From positions 62,001 to 126,000 of the forward strand of contig SZPC01000007.1 of NCBI GenBank assembly GCA_030263475.1: a DNA stretch of 64,000 bases, given 5' to 3'. The notes beneath the pieces were generated by a model. The model saw only the letters and a program-made list of their open reading frames with translations. It ran no database searches and was not told the origin of the DNA. Numbering within the stretch: the stretch's first letter is position 1; each line of letters begins with the position of its first letter. This DNA comes from OLB4 sp002050165. GTDB taxonomy: Bacteria; Bacteroidota; Ignavibacteria; Tepidaquicellales; Tepidaquicellaceae. The position numbers and the translations under genes are program-made. Shown here piece by piece: positions 7,740 through 16,586 of this stretch.

Positions 7740-10364
7740 TTGTCTGAAACCCCGTTGATGCGCCAGTACAGAAAGATAAAGGAAAAATATCCTGATACTA
7801 TCCTTTTGTTCAGAATGGGTGATTTCTTTGAAACATTTGAAGACGATGCATTGATGGCGGCTAAAATTCTTGGTATAACCCTCACGAAGAGATCAAACGG
7901 CGCTGCATCTGAAGTTCCGCTCGCCGGATTTCCGCACCATGCGCTGGATAATTATTTACCAAAACTCGTTAAAGCCGGTCACCGCGTTGCAGTATGTGAA
8001 CAACTCGAAGACCCGAAACTCAGTAAAGGCATTGTAAAGCGCGACGTGATTGAAGTTGTAACCCCCGGTGCAAACTTTTCGGAAAAAATTCTCGATCATA
8101 AAAGCAATAATTATCTTGCTGGGATTTCCATAAAAGACGATGTTTGTGGCTTCGCGTTTTGTGATGTTTCTACGGGAGAATTTTATACATCTGAAGTAAA
8201 CGCAACCGGGCTACCGGCACAGGTTGAAAATATTAACCCACAGGAAATCCTTATTCAGAAAAAAAATAAAGAAAAAATTTACAAGCTGCTCGGGATAAAA
8301 ATTGATTCCCCTTTTTCTGATGTTAACAATCAAAGAGTAATCACTAAAGTTGACGATTGGGTTTTCAATTACGATTACGCGAATGAAATTCTGAATAATC
8401 ATTTCAATACAAGGTCACTTAAAGGGTTTGGTATTGAAAATCTTCCACAGGCAATCATAGCTGCAGGCTGTGTACTGAATTATCTAAACGAGACTCAAAA
8501 AAGTAAACTTTCACACCTCAAGAAAATAAGTAAATACGATTATACCGATTATATTGTACTCGATCCTTCGACAAAAAGAAATCTGGAGGTAACCTCTTCA
8601 TTATCAGATGGGTCTCGTGAGGGGACATTGTTTTCAATACTTGATGAGACAAAAACACCGATGGGAGCGAGATTATTAAAACGTTGGATTTCCCGTCCGC
8701 TTAAAAAAGTTGAACAGATAAATAAAAGATTGGATGCAGTTAATGAACTTTTTCAATTTAAAAACCAACGCAACAAAATCGTTCAATTGCTCAGTTCAAT
8801 AAGTGATGTTGAACGATTACTTTCAAAAGTAGCAACTTTAAAAGCAAATCCACGGGATTTAATCTCGTTAAAAAATTCCATTACAGCAATATCAGAAATT
8901 AAACGAAAACTGGTTGAATTCAAATCAGCAACACTTTCAGGTATAGCAGTCAGACTTGTTGATATACCGGATCTGGCAGCAAAAATTTCAACCGTAATAA
9001 ATGAGAAACAACTTGAGGGGCAAAACAAGAATGGTTTCATTTCAAAGGGAGTAGATACTGAACTTGACGAACTTAAAGATATATTGTTAAACGGCAAAAC
9101 CTGGCTGGAAAAGTTTCAGGCATCAGAAAGGGAACGTACCGCGATATCATCGCTTAAAGTTGAGTTCAATAAAGTATTCGGTTACTATATAATGGTCACT
9201 AAAACTCATACGGATAAAGTCCCCGCAGATTATGTAAGAAAACAAACGCTCGTTAATGCCGAAAGATACATAACAGAAGAACTTAAGGAATACGAAAACA
9301 AGATTCTCAACGCCGAAGAAAAAATTGATGCGATTGAAAGGAAAATTTATAATGAGCTTCTATCCTTCATTTTGAATTTCACTGACGATATACAACTTAA
9401 TGCATCGTTGATTGCAGCGTTAGACGTACTTTCAAGTTTTGCGGAGGTTTCCACGAGATACAAATACACGCTTCCTCATATTGATGATTCTGACAGAATA
9501 GAGATTAGAGACGGCAGGCATCCCGTAATCGAACGTTTATTACCTGCCGGTGAAACGTACATTCCGAATGATACAAAGTTGGATAACACGGAGAACCAAA
9601 TTCTGATAATTACCGGTCCAAATATGAGCGGAAAATCCAGCTACCTCCGACAAACCGGATTGATAGTATTGTTAGCTCAGATCGGATGTTTTGTCCCGGC
9701 GGAGTCTGCAAAAATCGGCGTAGTTGATAAAATATTCACAAGGGTAGGTGCATCCGACAATATTTCAAAAGGTGAAAGTACTTTTTTGGTTGAAATGCAC
9801 GAAGCAGCAAATATCCTTAACAACTGTACCTCGAAAAGTTTATTGCTCCTTGATGAAATAGGCAGAGGAACAAGTACCTACGATGGAATCTCAATTGCAT
9901 GGGCAATGACAGAATACCTTCATGAAAATCGTCCCACTGCATCCAAGACATTGTTTGCTACACACTATCACGAATTAAATGCGTTGGCAGATATGTATCC
10001 AAGAATTAAGAACTATAGAATTGAAGTACGAGAATTCAGAGACAAAGTAATTTTTTTACGGAAAATTAATCCCGGAACGGCAGACCACAGTTATGGGATT
10101 CAGGTTGCACAGATGGCGGGATTACCAGTGCAGGTTACAGACCGGGCGAAATCTATTCTTAGGAATCTTGAAGATAAAGCTCTTAAAAAGCAACTTAAAG
10201 ACGAACTTCAAATTAACATGTTCGAGGTAGAATCCCCTACCCAGGATGAAACAGCATTTGCTGAATTAATCGCAAAAATAGAGGAAATCGATATTAATAA
10301 TATCACACCGGTTCAGGCTTTGGAAGTATTGAACAGTCTGGTGGAATTGAACAAGAAGGTTTAA
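7740..10364 (+). CDS. mutS: DNA mismatch repair protein MutS
   Basis: MutS recognises mismatches and small loops and recruits MutL. The 874-residue protein is full length. The N-terminal mismatch-reading motif GDFFETFEDDA contains Phe29-Phe30-Glu31, equivalent to the Phe-x-Glu wedge. The ATPase has Walker A TGPNMSGKSS (Gly626-Ser633), Walker B LLLDEIGRGTSTYDG and the ATHYHEL signature. The start is TTG at 7740, which gives the family-typical opening MSETPLMRQY; the internal ATG at residue 7 would cut into it. mutL is not seen in this window. Confidence 0.97.
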   Translation: MSETPLMRQYRKIKEKYPDTILLFRMGDFFETFEDDALMAAKILGITLTKRSNGAASEVPLAGFPHHALDNYLPKLVKAGHRVAVCEQLEDPKLSKGIVKRDVIEVVTPGANFSEKILDHKSNNYLAGISIKDDVCGFAFCDVSTGEFYTSEVNATGLPAQVENINPQEILIQKKNKEKIYKLLGIKIDSPFSDVNNQRVITKVDDWVFNYDYANEILNNHFNTRSLKGFGIENLPQAIIAAGCVLNYLNETQKSKLSHLKKISKYDYTDYIVLDPSTKRNLEVTSSLSDGSREGTLFSILDETKTPMGARLLKRWISRPLKKVEQINKRLDAVNELFQFKNQRNKIVQLLSSISDVERLLSKVATLKANPRDLISLKNSITAISEIKRKLVEFKSATLSGIAVRLVDIPDLAAKISTVINEKQLEGQNKNGFISKGVDTELDELKDILLNGKTWLEKFQASERERTAISSLKVEFNKVFGYYIMVTKTHTDKVPADYVRKQTLVNAERYITEELKEYENKILNAEEKIDAIERKIYNELLSFILNFTDDIQLNASLIAALDVLSSFAEVSTRYKYTLPHIDDSDRIEIRDGRHPVIERLLPAGETYIPNDTKLDNTENQILIITGPNMSGKSSYLRQTGLIVLLAQIGCFVPAESAKIGVVDKIFTRVGASDNISKGESTFLVEMHEAANILNNCTSKSLLLLDEIGRGTSTYDGISIAWAMTEYLHENRPTASKTLFATHYHELNALADMYPRIKNYRIEVREFRDKVIFLRKINPGTADHSYGIQVAQMAGLPVQVTDRAKSILRNLEDKALKKQLKDELQINMFEVESPTQDETAFAELIAKIEEIDINNITPVQALEVLNSLVELNKKV

Positions 10365-10579
10365 ACTTAATCTTTTAATTTTCTTTTCAATTTTATATCT
10401 GCTCCAAACAGTTTATCAGAAATTGATGGATTGGTCCGGAGACAAGTTTTATTCTTGTTTCTCTAATCGTATTGCAAATGCATTTATAATTATAGTCATT
10501 TTAATTTTTATAAACTAAGTCTTCATATAATAATTTTAACTTACAGGCGAATTTATTAAATTTTAAAATTGCTAACTTA

Positions 10580-11377
10580 TTGAAAGAAACCGTTAAAATA
10601 CTATTCATTGGCGATATCATTGGTATTCCGGGATACAATATAACTAAAACCATTCTTCCGAGTTATCAGGGTAAATTTAAACCTGATTTTGTAATTGCCA
10701 ACGGTGAGAATATAACTGAAGGAATAGGAATGCTTCAGGGTGATGCGGAGAAGTTATTAGATCTGGGGATTAATGTACTTACCGGTGGTAATCACACAAT
10801 GGATAAAATTCAGGCCCATAAATTTATTAATGATTCTCCAAATGTATTAAGGCCGGAGAACTATCCGAAATCCGTTTATGGCAGGGGATACGGAATTTTT
10901 GATATTCCCGGAACATCATTTAAGATCTGCGTTGCAAGTTTTATCGGAAGAGTATTCATGAAACCGCTTGATTGTCCTTTTAAGGCTTTAGACTGGCTTT
11001 GCAAAACTGTTTCGAAGGAAACGAATATTATATTTATTGATTTTCATGCTGAAGCCACGGCGGAGAAAGTTGCGTTCGGTTGGAATGCTGATGGAAAAGT
11101 TTCAGTTGTAGTCGGAACACACACACACATTCAAACGGCTGATAACCGGGTACTGCCGCAAGGTACCGGGTACATTACTGATGTCGGAATGACCGGTCCG
11201 TATGATTCGGTAATCGGAATGAATAAAGAGCGGTCAATAAAGAGATTCATATTCGGAACCCCCCAAAAGCACGAAGTTGCTAAGGATGATGTACGATTCG
11301 CGGCAGTGCTGGCGGAAATTTATACAGAAACAGGAAAATGTAAATCAATTCAAAGGATACTGTACCCTGAATTTTAA
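10580..11377 (+). CDS. YmdB-family metallophosphoesterase
   Basis: The 265-residue product belongs to the YmdB (TIGR00282-type) group of dimetal phosphoesterases. Bacillus YmdB hydrolyses cyclic nucleotides in vitro. Metal-binding motifs are in order: ILFIGDIIGIPG at the start, VIANGENITEGIG, LTGGNHTMDK, IFIDFHAEATAEK and VVGTHTHIQTADNRVLP near the end. The start is TTG at 10580. It follows a 215-base gap after mutS with nothing recognisable in it, and mscL follows 12 bases downstream, so the two may be cotranscribed. Confidence 0.9.
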   Translation: MKETVKILFIGDIIGIPGYNITKTILPSYQGKFKPDFVIANGENITEGIGMLQGDAEKLLDLGINVLTGGNHTMDKIQAHKFINDSPNVLRPENYPKSVYGRGYGIFDIPGTSFKICVASFIGRVFMKPLDCPFKALDWLCKTVSKETNIIFIDFHAEATAEKVAFGWNADGKVSVVVGTHTHIQTADNRVLPQGTGYITDVGMTGPYDSVIGMNKERSIKRFIFGTPQKHEVAKDDVRFAAVLAEIYTETGKCKSIQRILYPEF

Positions 11378-11389
11378 TTAATAAAAAAT

Positions 11390-11785
11390 ATGCTGGAAGA
11401 ATTCAAAAAATTTATTTCCCGTGGAAACGTTATTGACCTTGCTGTCGGTGTTATGATTGGAGCAGCATTTGGAAAGATAACGACTTCATTGGTAAATGAT
11501 ATTTTAATGCCACCTATCGGTATGCTACTCGCAGGTGTGGATTTCTCACAAATGAGCATTTTTATTGGTGAAGGGAAGGATGGTCCGGTTTTGATAAAGT
11601 ATGGTTTGTTTATTCAGACCATGATTGAATTTGTTATAATTGCATTTGCAATTTTTCTATTCGTCAAAGTTATCAATAACCTGAGAGATTCCCTTTCAAG
11701 GAAAGAGGAAGCGGAAATGCCTGCTGAACCGTCAAATGAAGAAAAACTTTTAACGGAAATCCGTGACTTACTAAAAGGGAAATGA
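11390..11785 (+). CDS. mscL: Large-conductance mechanosensitive channel
   Basis: MscL is a homopentameric inner-membrane channel that opens under membrane tension to release solutes after osmotic downshock. The 131-residue protein has the family opening LEEFKKFISRGNVIDLAVGV, the pore helix GVMIGAAFGKITTSLVNDI, PPIGMLL, the second membrane helix (about 77-100) and a C-terminal helix ending EEKLLTEIRDLLK. Its stop codon overlaps by four bases the first codon of the O-methyltransferase pseudogene that follows. Confidence 0.96.
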   Translation: MLEEFKKFISRGNVIDLAVGVMIGAAFGKITTSLVNDILMPPIGMLLAGVDFSQMSIFIGEGKDGPVLIKYGLFIQTMIEFVIIAFAIFLFVKVINNLRDSLSRKEEAEMPAEPSNEEKLLTEIRDLLKGK

Positions 11786-12445
11786 CGATTGTTAAAATGA
11801 AGGGCGTTCCCCTCAGTCAGGATTTGTACAGTTACATTGTCGACAAATTTCCCGAAGAAGATTTATTTCTCAAAGAGATGGTTAATCAATCGGAAAATTA
11901 AAAATACCGGTAATCCAAATTTCACCTGAACAGAGATAAATTCTTAATATCATCTGCAAAATGATTAATGCTTCGAAAGTGCTTGAAATTGGAACGCTTA
12001 CCGGGTACAGCGGATTATGCATAATGCGTGCATTACCCGGAATCGGAAAGCTAATAACGGTTGATTTGTTAAAGAAACATACTGATACAGCAAAAAGCTT
12101 TTTTCGTAAAGCCGGACTTGAAAAAATATCATTGCAGCTAGTTCCCGTGGAATTGATTACATGAAAAAACTATCCAACGAAAACAAAAAGTTTGATCTCA
12201 TCTTCATTGATGCCGGCAAATAGTCTTATCCTGAATATTTCAATGAGGCAATCAATCTTTCTCATTGTGGTACTGTCAAAATTTTCGATAATGCTCTTAG
12301 GGGTGTAAGGATTATAGAAAATGCCGGTGAAGATAAAGAACTTAAAAGTCTTCAAATCACAAATGATCTGATGGCAACCGGTACCCGGATTGAATCTTCG
12401 TTAGTTCCGATTGGCGATGGCTTTTGCATTGGTAGGGTTATTTAA
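11782..12445 (+). pseudogene. Decayed SAM-dependent O-methyltransferase (Methyltransf_3 type)
   Basis: Reading across frames rebuilds most of a catechol-O-methyltransferase-like protein of about 215 residues. The first 39 codons (11782-11901) start at an ATG overlapping mscL and end at a TAA. A shifted frame continues with LKIPVIQISPEQ. A third segment (from about 11932) carries the SAM motif KVLEIGTLTGYSGL and ends at TGA about 12162. A last frame (from about 12145) reads GIDYMKKL through FDLIFIDAGK, is broken by TAG at 12220-12222, and ends with GDGFCIGRVI and TAA at 12445. So there are at least three frameshifts and an in-frame stop, and the metal-binding DADK motif has become DAGK. This is an old relic rather than a sequencing slip. 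Confidence 0.88.
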
Positions 12446-12487
12446 TAACATATTGGAATTTTCAACCCTAATTCATACATTTGCCGT

Positions 12488-13021
12488 ATGAATCTTCGGA
12501 AGGTAGAAACATTTTTTTCACATCTTAACTTTTCAAAATCAGAGATCAGAATTTTGCTTCTGCTCGGAGGAATTCTTACGGTCGGTTTTTGTGTGAAATA
12601 TTACAACGAAGTGCTAAGCGTTCCGGAAAAGAATTTTGATAGTGAAGGATTTGAATCGGGTTTTTCCTCTGTCGTAAAAGGTGAGACCGTAAATTTCGAT
12701 CAGGAGAAATTTTACAACTCTCTCACTGAAAAGGAAAAACTTCTTTATGATTCGCTTAAAAAAATAGATGAAAAGTATTTCGATGCACCCGAAGGCAGAA
12801 AAAATTCCGTTAATATCGATAAGAACAGCGTTGACCTGAATACAGCTGGGCTTGAAGAATTAATTGCCTTACCCGAAATAGGTGAAGCAACAGCTAAAAG
12901 AATTATTGATTATCGTGAAAACCTGGGCGGGTTTAAAAAAGTCAGTGACCTAATGAATGTGAAAGGAATAGGGGAAAAAAAATTTGCAAAAATTAAACCC
13001 TATATTAAAGTTTCCAATTGA
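12488..13021 (+). CDS. Membrane-anchored helix-hairpin-helix protein, ComEA-like
   Basis: The 177-residue protein has a membrane segment at about 22-40 (ILLLLGGILTVGFCV), a variable spacer of about 70 residues, and a C-terminal double helix-hairpin-helix domain: VDLNTAGLEELIALPEIGEA, then AKRIIDYRENLGGF and VKGIGEKKFAKIKPYI. This is the DNA-binding domain of ComEA, the competence receptor that holds incoming DNA outside the inner membrane. The single anchor plus HhH layout fits. The stop overlaps the next start (TTGA), beginning a tightly coupled operon with a PilM-like gene. A role in DNA uptake is inferred from family. Confidence 0.82.
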   Translation: MNLRKVETFFSHLNFSKSEIRILLLLGGILTVGFCVKYYNEVLSVPEKNFDSEGFESGFSSVVKGETVNFDQEKFYNSLTEKEKLLYDSLKKIDEKYFDAPEGRKNSVNIDKNSVDLNTAGLEELIALPEIGEATAKRIIDYRENLGGFKKVSDLMNVKGIGEKKFAKIKPYIKVSN

Positions 13022-13932
13022 GCTATCTCGCAGTAGGATTTTCAGGGAAATGTATAAGAATTATTTCGGTAAGAGATAATAAAGAAATAAATCTTATTTC
13101 CGAAATTGAAACCTTTCAAATGTTCAATTTTGAAGTTTCAAAGTATCACAACAATCCAGCAGTAATAACTGAACTTGGCGAAAAGATTTCAAGCGTGATA
13201 AAGAATAAGGGAGAATATTCGGGTAAGGTTTCTGTTTCGCTTGATTCAAACATCTTCTTTATAAATACCATCCCGTACGAAGATTCAGGGAACCTTCAAA
13301 ATACCGAGAATGCAATTAAGTGGGATCTAACAAATTACTTCTCAAGCTCGGGCAATGAATTTAATGTTAATTACATAAAACTTCACAATCCGGATTTACC
13401 ACCGGGTATTAAGAGTTTACTTGTATTAGCCTTAAGCGAGAAGTCGCTTGAGTTCTTCAAAAAAGTTATGTCGGCTGCCGAACTCGAACCGGGTCTGATA
13501 GATATAGATCATTTTTCTATTGACACGGTTATTAATGAAATCAACAGCGATTTTTTCAAAAACAATAATGTTACCGTAATTGGTTGTAAGCGTAATAAAA
13601 TCGAGTATTCCCGATATTCAAACGGTAATTTATATGACTACAACTTTTTTTATTTCAGAGATAATACATTTGAGCAGGAAGTATCGAAGGAAAAACAAAA
13701 AATTTGTTTGGGAAATCCGGATAAACTCTTTCTCTATGGTGAAGACTATAGCGAATATTTAAAGAATGAAATTTCTTCTGAAGCCGACAGTTCGAAGATT
13801 GAAGTTCTTAACCCGCTTACGCCAGCTAAGCAATTAAATGAAAACAACCGACAGTACAATGGTCTGTATAACTACGGGTACAGATTTGTTCCTGTACTTA
13901 GCACAGCATTAAAATCCATTGCCAACAGATGA
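13018..13932 (+). CDS. PilM-like actin-fold protein (hypothetical)
   Basis: The start is TTG, overlapping the upstream stop. The 304-residue product resembles PilM, the cytoplasmic actin-like part of type IV pilus machines, in pattern though not strongly in motif. It has an N-terminal strand pair (YLAVGFSGKCIRIISV), KVSVSLDSNIFFINTIPYE, a NAIKWDLTNYF segment like the EAxxWExxxYxP region, and LVLALSEKSLEFFKKVMSAA followed by LEPGLIDIDHFSID, which mirrors the AAGLEPxxIDxExFA block. There is no transmembrane helix. The ComEA-like neighbour agrees with a pilus or DNA-uptake role. Other pil genes are not in this window. Confidence 0.6.
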   Translation: MSYLAVGFSGKCIRIISVRDNKEINLISEIETFQMFNFEVSKYHNNPAVITELGEKISSVIKNKGEYSGKVSVSLDSNIFFINTIPYEDSGNLQNTENAIKWDLTNYFSSSGNEFNVNYIKLHNPDLPPGIKSLLVLALSEKSLEFFKKVMSAAELEPGLIDIDHFSIDTVINEINSDFFKNNNVTVIGCKRNKIEYSRYSNGNLYDYNFFYFRDNTFEQEVSKEKQKICLGNPDKLFLYGEDYSEYLKNEISSEADSSKIEVLNPLTPAKQLNENNRQYNGLYNYGYRFVPVLSTALKSIANR

Positions 13933-14456
13933 GGATAATTTCCGGATATTTGGGTAGCAGAAAACTATTCGTACCGGCAAATACGCTGAAAGTGAGACCG
14001 ACAAGCGATAGAATCAGGGAATCAATGTTCAATATTATTGAGAACCTTATTGTGATTGAGAATGCTTATGTGCTTGATATTTTCTGTGGAACGGGTGCAT
14101 TGGGTATAGAAGCGATTTCGAGAGGAGCGGAGTTTGTCTTTTTCGTGGATAAACACTCCGGAACTGTGCAACGTAACATTGAAACTTTGGGTATCGGTAA
14201 CAAAAGTGAAATTATTAATGCTGATTACCGGCATTTTCTGAATTCAGAAGATTTTAAAGAGTTGAATGTATCAATCGTTTTTGCTGATCCGCCGTATGAA
14301 TTTGATAAATACGAGGAATTAATTTCAGCTATATCGCAAAAGAAAACTTTGTTTGTGCTTGAGCATGAGAAGGAAATTTCTCATTTGAAAGATATGCAAA
14401 TAAGACACCGAAAATCCGGTCGTACTTTTACTACAATTTATGATTTCCGAAAATGA
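13929..14456 (+). CDS. rsmD: 16S rRNA (guanine(966)-N(2))-methyltransferase RsmD
   Basis: RsmD methylates G966 of 16S rRNA in the assembled small subunit, using SAM. The 175-residue protein opens with MRIISGYLGSRKLFVP and KVRPTSDRIRESMFNI, both typical. It has SAM motif I VLDIFCGTGALGIEAISRGA and the catalytic DPPY at Asp120-Tyr123 (FADPPYEFDKY). It overlaps the genes on both sides by four bases (ATGA), so it sits in the middle of a coupled operon with coaD, a pairing seen in many bacteria. Confidence 0.94.
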   Translation: MRIISGYLGSRKLFVPANTLKVRPTSDRIRESMFNIIENLIVIENAYVLDIFCGTGALGIEAISRGAEFVFFVDKHSGTVQRNIETLGIGNKSEIINADYRHFLNSEDFKELNVSIVFADPPYEFDKYEELISAISQKKTLFVLEHEKEISHLKDMQIRHRKSGRTFTTIYDFRK

Positions 14457-14938
14457 AAAAAGTTACTGCTGTTTATCCCGGCACATTTGATCCGGTAACA
14501 AACGGACACCTTGATGTAATTGAGCGGGCGATGTCATTGTTTGACGAAGTGATTGTGTGTATCGCGGTGAACTCTTTAAAATCTCCACTCTTTTCAAAAG
14601 AGGAAAGGAAAAATATGCTAATAGAATCGGTATCCGGGTTTAGCAATGTAACAGTAGATATATTTGAGGGTTTACTTGTAAAATATGCCGAAGAGAAACA
14701 CGCTTCAGTTATTATTCGAGGTTTGCGCGCTATTTCAGATTTTGAATATGAATTTCAGTTATCCTTGACCAACCGTAAACTTTCACCTGCAATTAATACC
14801 ATTTTTCTGATGCCTAACGAGAAATACACGTATCTCGATTCCTCCTTAGTAAGGGAACTCGCATCTTATAATGCTGATATACAGGATTTCGTTCCGAAGA
14901 ATGTCCAACTTGCTTTAAAGGAAAAGTTTGGCTTTTAA
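14453..14938 (+). CDS. coaD: Phosphopantetheine adenylyltransferase
   Basis: CoaD transfers AMP from ATP to 4'-phosphopantetheine, the next-to-last step of coenzyme A synthesis. The 161-residue protein has the nucleotidyltransferase motif PGTFDPVTNGHLDVIERA near residue 9, the substrate region VIIRGLRAISDFEYEFQ at about 86-102 and the late motif LDSSLVRELASY (family S-S-x-x-R). It is the last gene of the HhH/PilM-like/rsmD/coaD operon and faces a convergent minus-strand gene 31 bases away. Confidence 0.96.
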   Translation: MKKVTAVYPGTFDPVTNGHLDVIERAMSLFDEVIVCIAVNSLKSPLFSKEERKNMLIESVSGFSNVTVDIFEGLLVKYAEEKHASVIIRGLRAISDFEYEFQLSLTNRKLSPAINTIFLMPNEKYTYLDSSLVRELASYNADIQDFVPKNVQLALKEKFGF

Positions 14939-14969
14939 AATATTTGTATAACTAATTTTACGAATAGAA

Positions 14970-15461
14970 TTAAAAATATTTTGAGAGGTCTTCGGATTTG
15001 TATTTCCCGGTTTTCATATAATTAAGCATAGCTGAGAAATCCTCTTCGTCAAGAAATCCAGGAATATTGTTTACGCTCATACCATTGTAGTTAAATGAAA
15101 TCTGCGATCCGTCCGGGTTCATAAATACATGGGTAGGGTAGCTCATTACGCCAAGTTTTTTTGAAAGGTTTGTAGCTGAAAGTTTTTCATTATTGTATGT
15201 ATAATTATTTGCGCTTCCTGCATTGAGTTTGATGAAAATAAAATCATTGAGGGCTTTTTGAACTTCAGGTTTGGAGTAAACTTCACTCACCATTTTATCG
15301 CACCACCTGTCGCCTTCAGTGTAAATATAAATCAGTATCATCTTGTTTTGAGACTTTGCAGTTGTTAATCCTTGATCAAATTCGTAACCTTGAGAATGAA
15401 CATAACCCGAAAATACTAAAATTAGTAATATGACAAGTATGTTTGCTTTAATTGTTTGCAT
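14970..15461 (-). CDS. Secreted thioredoxin-fold protein lacking a CxxC pair
   Basis: From the ATG at 15461 this is a 163-residue protein with a signal peptide (MQTIKANILVILLILVFSGY, then VHS before QGYEFDQ). The frame remains open upstream to 15503, but the extra 14 residues precede the signal peptide and are unlikely. The mature part is thioredoxin-like: KMILIYIYTEGDRWCDKM, EVQKALNDFIFIKLNA and the cis-Pro region GVMSYPTHVFMNPDG. The usual CxxC is reduced to a single Cys in WCDKM, so a disulfide oxidoreductase role is doubtful; thiol-dependent or structural roles are possible. It resembles the thioredoxin_7/DUF255-like group. Confidence 0.78.
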   Translation of the reverse strand: MQTIKANILVILLILVFSGYVHSQGYEFDQGLTTAKSQNKMILIYIYTEGDRWCDKMVSEVYSKPEVQKALNDFIFIKLNAGSANNYTYNNEKLSATNLSKKLGVMSYPTHVFMNPDGSQISFNYNGMSVNNIPGFLDEEDFSAMLNYMKTGKYKSEDLSKYF

Positions 15462-15728
15462 GATGAAATTATTAAATTCTGAATATTCGTTTTGAACCAT
15501 CAAACCAATTTTCCGAATTTGAATATTAAACCCGGATTCCCCAAAAAGGTTCGTTAGAAATTAGAAATATTTCGTTTAAAAGGTCAGGTCAATCGGGTTA
15601 CATACTACACAAAGTTGCAGGGTGTATCTTCAATTGTGATTACAGTGAAACCAAACACTCGGTACCGGATAATAGAACGTTACTTTGCCTTTGAAAATTT
15701 CCTTTAAACATCGAGCAATAGGACTGAA

Positions 15729-16271
15729 CTATCCCGTTTTATTTGAGCCCATCTTTTTATCATTAAATTCCTTCGACTTTCCTTTTTCGATTGATAAACT
15801 CTCCCAGTTATTCCCTGCAAGGTGTTTAGCCAGGTAGATAATCTGACCTGCATGATAACCGTAATGTGAAAGTTGCCGGTTAATAGCCTCAATTACAGAA
15901 TGATCTTCATTTCTTATTTTAACCGTTCTCATTAAATCATTCGGTTTTAAGGAATTCAGTGTGCTAAATAATACATTCCAACCCTTTTCCCACCTTTCGT
16001 TAATATCGTCAATATCGGTGTAAAAAAGTTGTTCAAACTCTTCATCTCTATTGCGCCACAATTTCTCACCGTCAGTTACGAGGAAATCTGTCCACCTTGA
16101 GATCATATTTCCGCTCAGGTGCCTTATAATGATTGCTATGCTGTTCGAGTTTTCATCCAGTTGAAAGAAGTAATCTTCAGGTTTTATAAGCGCCAAGGCA
16201 CGTTCGCAGAGTTTCTTCAGTTTCTTAAATTCGTTTATACTTGAGGAGAGATAATTTTCTGCTAAGTCCAT
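15729..16271 (-). CDS. DinB-superfamily protein (DUF1572-like)
   Basis: The 180-residue protein has the four-helix DinB/YfiT layout, a fold with a metal site used by some thiol-dependent transferases. Likely metal-ligand histidines are in AIIIRHLSGNMISRW (near residue 50) and HYGYHAGQIIYLAKHLAG (near 135-150), the latter being the signature of the DUF1572 branch. The C-terminus ends in a charged tail. It stands alone: the 225 bases downstream hold no gene I can identify, and 315 bases lie upstream before the divergent nrdJ. The biochemical reaction is unknown. Confidence 0.82.
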   Translation of the reverse strand: MDLAENYLSSSINEFKKLKKLCERALALIKPEDYFFQLDENSNSIAIIIRHLSGNMISRWTDFLVTDGEKLWRNRDEEFEQLFYTDIDDINERWEKGWNVLFSTLNSLKPNDLMRTVKIRNEDHSVIEAINRQLSHYGYHAGQIIYLAKHLAGNNWESLSIEKGKSKEFNDKKMGSNKTG

Positions 16272-16586
16272 TATAGTTTTTCTCTAAGATAAAAAAAGTT
16301 TCGGTTTAAAAAAAACATTAAACTCAACCGTATACAAAAGAATTTTTAAAAAAAAATTGCCAAGAATTAAAAGAATTTTAATGTCAAGCATAAAAGTTTT
16401 TCGCTTACGTTTGCATTTAAAAAAGAGTTCTGTTAAATTTGACATACCTCTATTAAAATTTTAATCCCAGTAATCGAAATTGACCAGCTTTAAAAAAGTA
16501 TCAATTGTTAAAAGATTATTTTCTTTGAGAACTTTCTGCATTATTGATTCACAAAAATTCCCACTAATTTTATAATCATATTTTGA
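16272..16586. other. Gene-free divergent intergenic region upstream of nrdJ
   Basis: This very A/T-rich gap of 315 bases separates the DinB-family gene from nrdJ. I looked for a cobalamin riboswitch, expected for a B12-dependent enzyme, and saw no B12-box-like sequence or convincing pairing pattern. A TTGACA at 16439-16444 is followed after 17 bases by a poor -10 (TAATCC), so a promoter is possible but not supported. No small open frame looked coding. Confidence 0.5.

Noticed and set aside
13580..13762. Small plus-strand frame inside the PilM-like gene
   Set aside because: It is in another frame of a supported gene and has no ribosome site or recognisable product.
15504..15728. A remnant gene or mobile element in the gap between two minus-strand genes
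   Set aside because: Short direct repeats (ATTAGAAATTAGAAAT-like) are present, but no terminal inverted repeats, transposase fragment or long frame could be made out.
16272..16586. Cobalamin riboswitch upstream of the B12-dependent nrdJ
   Set aside because: The gap was searched for a B12-box-like element and paired arms; it is nearly all A/T with no convincing match.
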